64,000 bases of DNA from Gemmatimonadaceae bacterium (GTDB taxonomy: Bacteria > Gemmatimonadota > Gemmatimonadetes > Gemmatimonadales > Gemmatimonadaceae), in contig JAHBVT010000001.1 in NCBI GenBank assembly GCA_019637355.1, positions 2,697,192-2,761,191 of the forward strand, read 5' to 3'. Shown here in pieces: positions 63,555-64,000 of this stretch. A program made the translations under genes and the position numbers. The notes below the pieces were generated by a model that worked only from the letters and a program-made list of their open reading frames with translations, did no database searches and was not told the DNA's origin. The first letter of the stretch is position 1. Each line of letters opens with the position of its first letter.

Positions 63555-64000
63555 TCACAGCGCGGTCACGGCGAACGAGGCCCAGCCCTTCGCGCGCACT
63601 AGCGTGCCGTGTTCGTCGAGCCGCGGCGGCGCACGGCGCACGGTACCCGGCGCCTGCGGGGCCACACCCGTGATCGGTGAAGCATCTACCTCGCGCAGGG
63701 CTTCCAGCACGGGCTTCACCACGCCGCAGGGCACCCCTGCCGCCTCGAGCACACGCATCCACTCCGCCGCCGGGCGGGTCGCGACGGCCTGCGCGATGGC
63801 CGCGACCACGGCCTCACGCCGCGCCAGTCGGCCCGCGTTCGTCGCCAACTCCGGATCGGCCGCGAGGTCCGCGAGCTCCAACGCCTGCGCACAGGCGAGC
63901 CACTGCGGGTCGCTGCCGACCGCGATGACGAGCGGCCGGTCGGCGGCATCGAAGCACTGATACGGCACGAGATTCGGGTGTGCGTTCCCCCAGCGCTTCG
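63555..64000 (-). CDS. CaiB/BaiF-type CoA-transferase, N-terminal part beyond the window
   Basis: The C-terminal 147 or so residues of a class III CoA-transferase. The fragment starts at the edge with RWGNAHPNLVPYQCFDAADR, the typical junction of this family, then LVIAVGSDPQWLACAQAL, RLARREAVVAAIAQAVATR, WMRVLEAAGVPCGVV and RRAPPRLDEHG. The catalytic Asp lies in the missing N-terminal part. The frame continues to base 64000 without a start, so the gene is cut rather than broken. Substrate unknown. Confidence 0.88.
   Translation of the reverse strand, partial: KRWGNAHPNLVPYQCFDAADRPLVIAVGSDPQWLACAQALELADLAADPELATNAGRLARREAVVAAIAQAVATRPAAEWMRVLEAAGVPCGVVKPVLEALREVDASPITGVAPQAPGTVRRAPPRLDEHGTLVRAKGWASFAVTAL

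Noticed and set aside
1-64000. tRNA or rRNA genes
   Set aside because: I saw no convincing T-loop plus acceptor-stem arrangement in the intergenic gaps. A covariance-model search could settle this; a hit in any gap would overturn it.

Overview
The window is a high-GC chromosomal segment from a Gram-negative-type aerobic bacterium. The best guess is Gemmatimonadota or a close relative. The reasons are the combination of caa3-type oxidase genes, many secreted six-bladed beta-propeller lipoproteins, conserved proteins with no characterised relative, a serine/threonine kinase, and RND/MacA-like envelope exporters. This placement is an inference from gene content; no rRNA is present to confirm it. 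Both ends cut genes: leuS lacks its last codons at the left edge and a CaiB/BaiF-type CoA-transferase lacks its N-terminus at the right edge.

Layout. 1-8.7 kb: leuS (minus), a chemoreceptor, a Tat-exported glycosylasparaginase, a secreted M20 peptidase and an aspartate ammonia-lyase fused to a cyclic-nucleotide-binding domain. 8.9-14 kb: a caa3 cytochrome oxidase operon (subunits II, I, III, IV) and the assembly factor CtaG. 14-26 kb: a PBP4-type D,D-carboxypeptidase, a saccharopine-dehydrogenase-like enzyme, a CoA-binding protein, a rhodanese divergent from a GlxA-like AraC regulator, and a five-gene minus-strand operon (proline-rich secreted protein, threonine dehydratase, Ser/Thr kinase, TPR-like protein, endonuclease/exonuclease/phosphatase), then a histidine phosphatase and a DUF486 membrane protein. 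26-34 kb: an AT-richer accessory block with a propeller lipoprotein, a broken Cys-rich mini-gene, an unknown small gene and a 1871-residue RHS/YD-repeat protein. 34-41 kb: an RND efflux operon with two unlike pump subunits. 41-51 kb: five more beta-propeller proteins around a MacA/MacB-permease pair. 51-64 kb: gyrA, a nested palindrome, a small-channel/membrane/M20 operon, sucB and lpdA separated by a GxxExxY element with inverted ends, a DinB-like protein, an ECF sigma factor with a translationally coupled small partner, and the partial CoA-transferase.

The most unusual signals are not genes. (1) The tetranucleotide CATG is almost absent: I find four copies in 64 kb. Codons before ATG switch to T-ending synonyms to avoid it. 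Two of the four copies lie within about 530 bp of each other, in the RHS C-terminal tip and the gene just downstream, which supports recent acquisition of that module. (2) Heptads of the form GACGGAN start at or just after stop codons at five gene ends, often with inverted copies downstream. (3) A CACAGAGG-type inverted repeat brackets a GxxExxY gene and recurs as an ORF-less nested palindrome behind gyrA. (4) Six propeller proteins occur in one window, one of them preceded by a Cys-rich secreted mini-gene that looks broken by a single-base deletion.
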